Assembly (NCBI RefSeq): GCF_009193325.2
Contig: NZ_CP059856.1
Location: forward strand, 682,001 to 746,000
DNA length: 64,000 bases
Direction: 5' to 3'
Source: Bacteroides zhangwenhongii
GTDB taxonomy: Bacteria > Bacteroidota > Bacteroidia > Bacteroidales > Bacteroidaceae
The translations under genes and the position numbers were made by a program. The notes below the pieces were generated by a model. It did not search any database and had not been told where the DNA came from. It saw only the letters and a list, made by a program, of their open reading frames with translations. Shown in pieces: positions 61,529 through 64,000 of this stretch (its first letter is position 1; every line of letters starts with the position of its first letter).

Positions 61529-64000
61529 ATGAAAGTTACGTTTTTTATAGATAGGCCGGTTTTTTCGGCTGTAATCTCTATCGTGATTGTGATTGTCGGT
61601 ATTATCGGTTTGACAATGCTCCCGGTAGATCAATATCCGCAGATCACTCCTCCGGTGGTGAAGATCAGTGCGTCTTATCCGGGTGCGAGTGCGCTTACCG
61701 TATCTCAGGCAGTAGCTACTCCGATTGAGCAGGAGATCAATGGTACGCCGGGAATGCTTTATATGGAGTCGAACAGTTCTAATTCCGGAGGTTTTTCGGC
61801 AACGGTTACATTTGATGTTTCTGCTGATCCGGATTTGGCGGCAGTCGAAATTCAGAATCGTGTGAAACTGGCGGAATCCCGTTTGCCGGCAGAGGTGATC
61901 CAAAATGGTATTTCGGTAGAAAAGCAGGCTCCCAGCCAGTTGATGACACTCTGTCTGACTTCCACCGATCCGAAGTTTGACGAAATTTATCTGAGTAACT
62001 TCGCTACCATCAATGTGCTTGATGTGATTCGCCGTATTCCGGGAGTGGGACGTGTTTCAAATATTGGTAGCCGTTATTATGCAATGCAGATATGGGCACA
62101 GCCCGATAAATTGGCGAATTTCGGTCTGACCGTGCAGGACTTGCAAAATGCCTTGAAAGATCAGAATCGTGAATCTGCGGCAGGTGTGCTAGGGCAACAA
62201 CCGGTGCAGGGATTGGATATAACGATTCCTATTACAACTCAAGGACGCCTTTCTACGGTTGGACAGTTTGAGGATATTGTGGTGCGTGCCAATGCAAACG
62301 GTTCCATCATTCGGTTGAGGGATGTGGCGCGTGTTTCTTTGGAGGCTTCTTCCTACAATACAGAGAGTGGTATCAACGGTGAGAATGCCGCCGTGCTTGG
62401 TATCTATATGTTGCCGGGTGCCAATGCGATGGAGGTGGCTGAAAGAGTGAAGGAAGCGATGGCGGAAATTAGCAAGAACTTCCCGGAAGGGTTGAGCTAC
62501 GAGATTCCGTTTGATATGACAACCTATATTTCAGAATCTATCCATGAAGTATATAAAACCTTATTTGAGGCTTTAGTACTGGTAGTGTTGGTGGTATATC
62601 TTTCTTTACAGAGCTGGCGTGCGACGTTGATTCCTGTAGTGGCGGTACCTATTTCATTGATCGGTACTTTCGGTTTTATGTTGATTTTTGGTTTCTCTTT
62701 GAATATCTTGACTTTGCTCGGATTGATTCTTGCCATCGGTATTGTGGTGGACGATGCAATTGTAGTGGTGGAAGGAGTAGAGCATATTATGGAAACGGAA
62801 AAGCTGAGTCCTTATGAAGCTACCAAGAAAGCGATGAACGGACTGGCAAGCGCCTTGATTGCCACTTCATTGGTATTGGCTGCTGTGTTCGTTCCTGTCA
62901 GTTTCTTGAGCGGAATTACAGGACAGTTATATCGTCAGTTTACAGTGACGATTGTAGTGTCCGTACTCATTTCCACAGTCGTAGCTTTGACATTGAGTCC
63001 GGTCATGTGTTCTCTGATCTTAAAACCGGATAGTGGGAAGAAGAAAAACATTGTTTTCAGGAAAATCAATGAATGGTTAGGTATTGGCGGTAATAAATAT
63101 GTAGCTGCCGTTACCCGGACTATCAAGCATCCTCGCCGGGTGTTGAGTGCTTTCGGTATGGTGTTGATAGCCATAATGTTGGTTCATCGTATTATTCCGA
63201 CTAGTTTTTTGCCCGTAGAGGACCAGGGTTACTTTAAGATTGAATTGGAATTGCCGGAGGGAGCTACTTTGGAACGTACGCGCATTGTGACCGATCGTGC
63301 CATTGCTTATCTGGAAAAGAATCCATACATAGAATATATTCAGAATGTGACAGGAAGCAGTCCGCGTGTAGGCAGTAATCAGGGACGTGCCGAGTTGACG
63401 GTTATACTGAAACCTTGGGAAGAGCGCAAGAACACAAGTATCGAAAAGATTATGGATACAGTGGAGAGACATCTTGAGGAATATCCGGAATGTAAAGTCT
63501 ATCTTTCCACTCCGCCGGTGATACCGGGTTTAGGTACTTCGGGAGGCTTTGAAATGCAGTTGGAAGCTCGTGGGGAAGCCACTTTTGACAATTTGGTGGA
63601 TGCGGCGGATACATTAATGTATTACGCTTCTAAAAATAAGGCATTGACGGGTTTGTCTTCTTCTTTGCAATCGGAGATACCGCAGCTCTATTTTGATGTA
63701 GACCGGGACAAAGTGAAAATGCTCGGTGTACCTTTGGCTGATGTATTTTCTACCATGAAAGCCTATACCGGCTCGGTATACGTAAATGACTTCAATATGT
63801 TCAACCGTATATATAAGGTATACATTCAGGCGGAAGCTCCTTACCGTGAACATAAGGATAATATCAATCTATTCTTCGTCAAGGCCTCTAATGGAGCTAT
63901 GATACCGTTAACATCTTTAGGAAACGCTTCTTATACCACAGGGCCGGGTAGTATCAAGCGCTTCAATATGTTTACTACGGCAGTCATTCGTGGGGCGGCT
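61529..64000 (+). CDS. RND efflux pump, AcrB/MexB type (3' end cut by window)
   Basis: Open for 824 codons to the window end. It starts MKVTFFIDRPVFSAVISIVIVIVGIIGL, the usual first helix, then YPQITPPVVKISASYPGAS. The proton-relay motif GIVVDDAIVVVEGVEHIM (two Asp in helix 4) is present, so it is a proton-driven pump of the HAE1 type. Substrates are likely lipophilic drugs or bile salts. An outer-membrane factor gene is expected just beyond the window. Confidence 0.95.
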   Translation, partial: MKVTFFIDRPVFSAVISIVIVIVGIIGLTMLPVDQYPQITPPVVKISASYPGASALTVSQAVATPIEQEINGTPGMLYMESNSSNSGGFSATVTFDVSADPDLAAVEIQNRVKLAESRLPAEVIQNGISVEKQAPSQLMTLCLTSTDPKFDEIYLSNFATINVLDVIRRIPGVGRVSNIGSRYYAMQIWAQPDKLANFGLTVQDLQNALKDQNRESAAGVLGQQPVQGLDITIPITTQGRLSTVGQFEDIVVRANANGSIIRLRDVARVSLEASSYNTESGINGENAAVLGIYMLPGANAMEVAERVKEAMAEISKNFPEGLSYEIPFDMTTYISESIHEVYKTLFEALVLVVLVVYLSLQSWRATLIPVVAVPISLIGTFGFMLIFGFSLNILTLLGLILAIGIVVDDAIVVVEGVEHIMETEKLSPYEATKKAMNGLASALIATSLVLAAVFVPVSFLSGITGQLYRQFTVTIVVSVLISTVVALTLSPVMCSLILKPDSGKKKNIVFRKINEWLGIGGNKYVAAVTRTIKHPRRVLSAFGMVLIAIMLVHRIIPTSFLPVEDQGYFKIELELPEGATLERTRIVTDRAIAYLEKNPYIEYIQNVTGSSPRVGSNQGRAELTVILKPWEERKNTSIEKIMDTVERHLEEYPECKVYLSTPPVIPGLGTSGGFEMQLEARGEATFDNLVDAADTLMYYASKNKALTGLSSSLQSEIPQLYFDVDRDKVKMLGVPLADVFSTMKAYTGSVYVNDFNMFNRIYKVYIQAEAPYREHKDNINLFFVKASNGAMIPLTSLGNASYTTGPGSIKRFNMFTTAVIRGAA

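Overview
The window comes from a Bacteroides chromosome, most like B. thetaiotaomicron or a close relative. Signs of this are SusC-era Bacteroides gene content (heparin lyase I, PepSY-like periplasmic proteins, a HAD-thioesterase menaquinone operon), promoters of the TTG-N19-TAnnTTTG type, and Bacteroides-specific transfer genes. The species is an inference. The base composition is a mosaic: about 1-18.6 kb is clearly GC-richer than the AT-rich backbone, and 30-43 kb is foreign again.

Region 1 (1-about 18.88 kb) is the right part of a CTnDOT-family integrative and conjugative element (ICE). On the plus strand lies the type IV transfer operon traA (cut by the window edge) to traQ plus a lysozyme, closed by a hairpin terminator. 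Facing it is a minus-strand operon of small proteins with PcfJ and PcfK. Then come 1.2 kb without genes that hold very large hairpins and a tandem pair of about 180-bp structured repeats. A GTAnnTTTGC core (18874-18883) is the likely right attachment site.

Region 2 (19-29.8 kb) is backbone: a secreted GH2 beta-galactosidase, a lipoprotein, heparin lyase I, two PepSY-like proteins, an operon mutS2-corA-sdaA, and tRNA-Ser(UGA).

Region 3 (29745-43055) is a 13.3-kb integrative mobilizable element in the 3' end of that tRNA gene, flanked by 13-bp direct repeats. It has a tyrosine integrase, a DUF1016 nuclease, unknown cargo, a RepA-like helicase, a primase, a MobV relaxase with a recognisable oriT, a set of membrane proteins and, unexpectedly, a 5S rRNA-like gene. 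The integrase and primase are each broken by one extra T in a T-run, so this copy may be immobile, or the assembly has homopolymer errors.

Region 4 (43.2-50.3 kb): a sensor histidine kinase gene is interrupted by a 1595-bp IS1380-family insertion sequence with a 5-bp target duplication; removing it restores one 908-codon frame. Upstream lies a MITE-like 356-bp inverted-repeat unit whose centre is four 18-bp palindromes at an exact 22-bp period. A TPR-AraC regulator follows.

Region 5 (50.3-64 kb): DUF488 protein, a tightly packed menaquinone operon (HAD/DHNA-CoA thioesterase fusion, menF, menD, menB, menC, menE), a patatin-beta-barrel outer membrane protein on the other strand, and an RND efflux operon (membrane fusion protein, then a pump cut by the window end).
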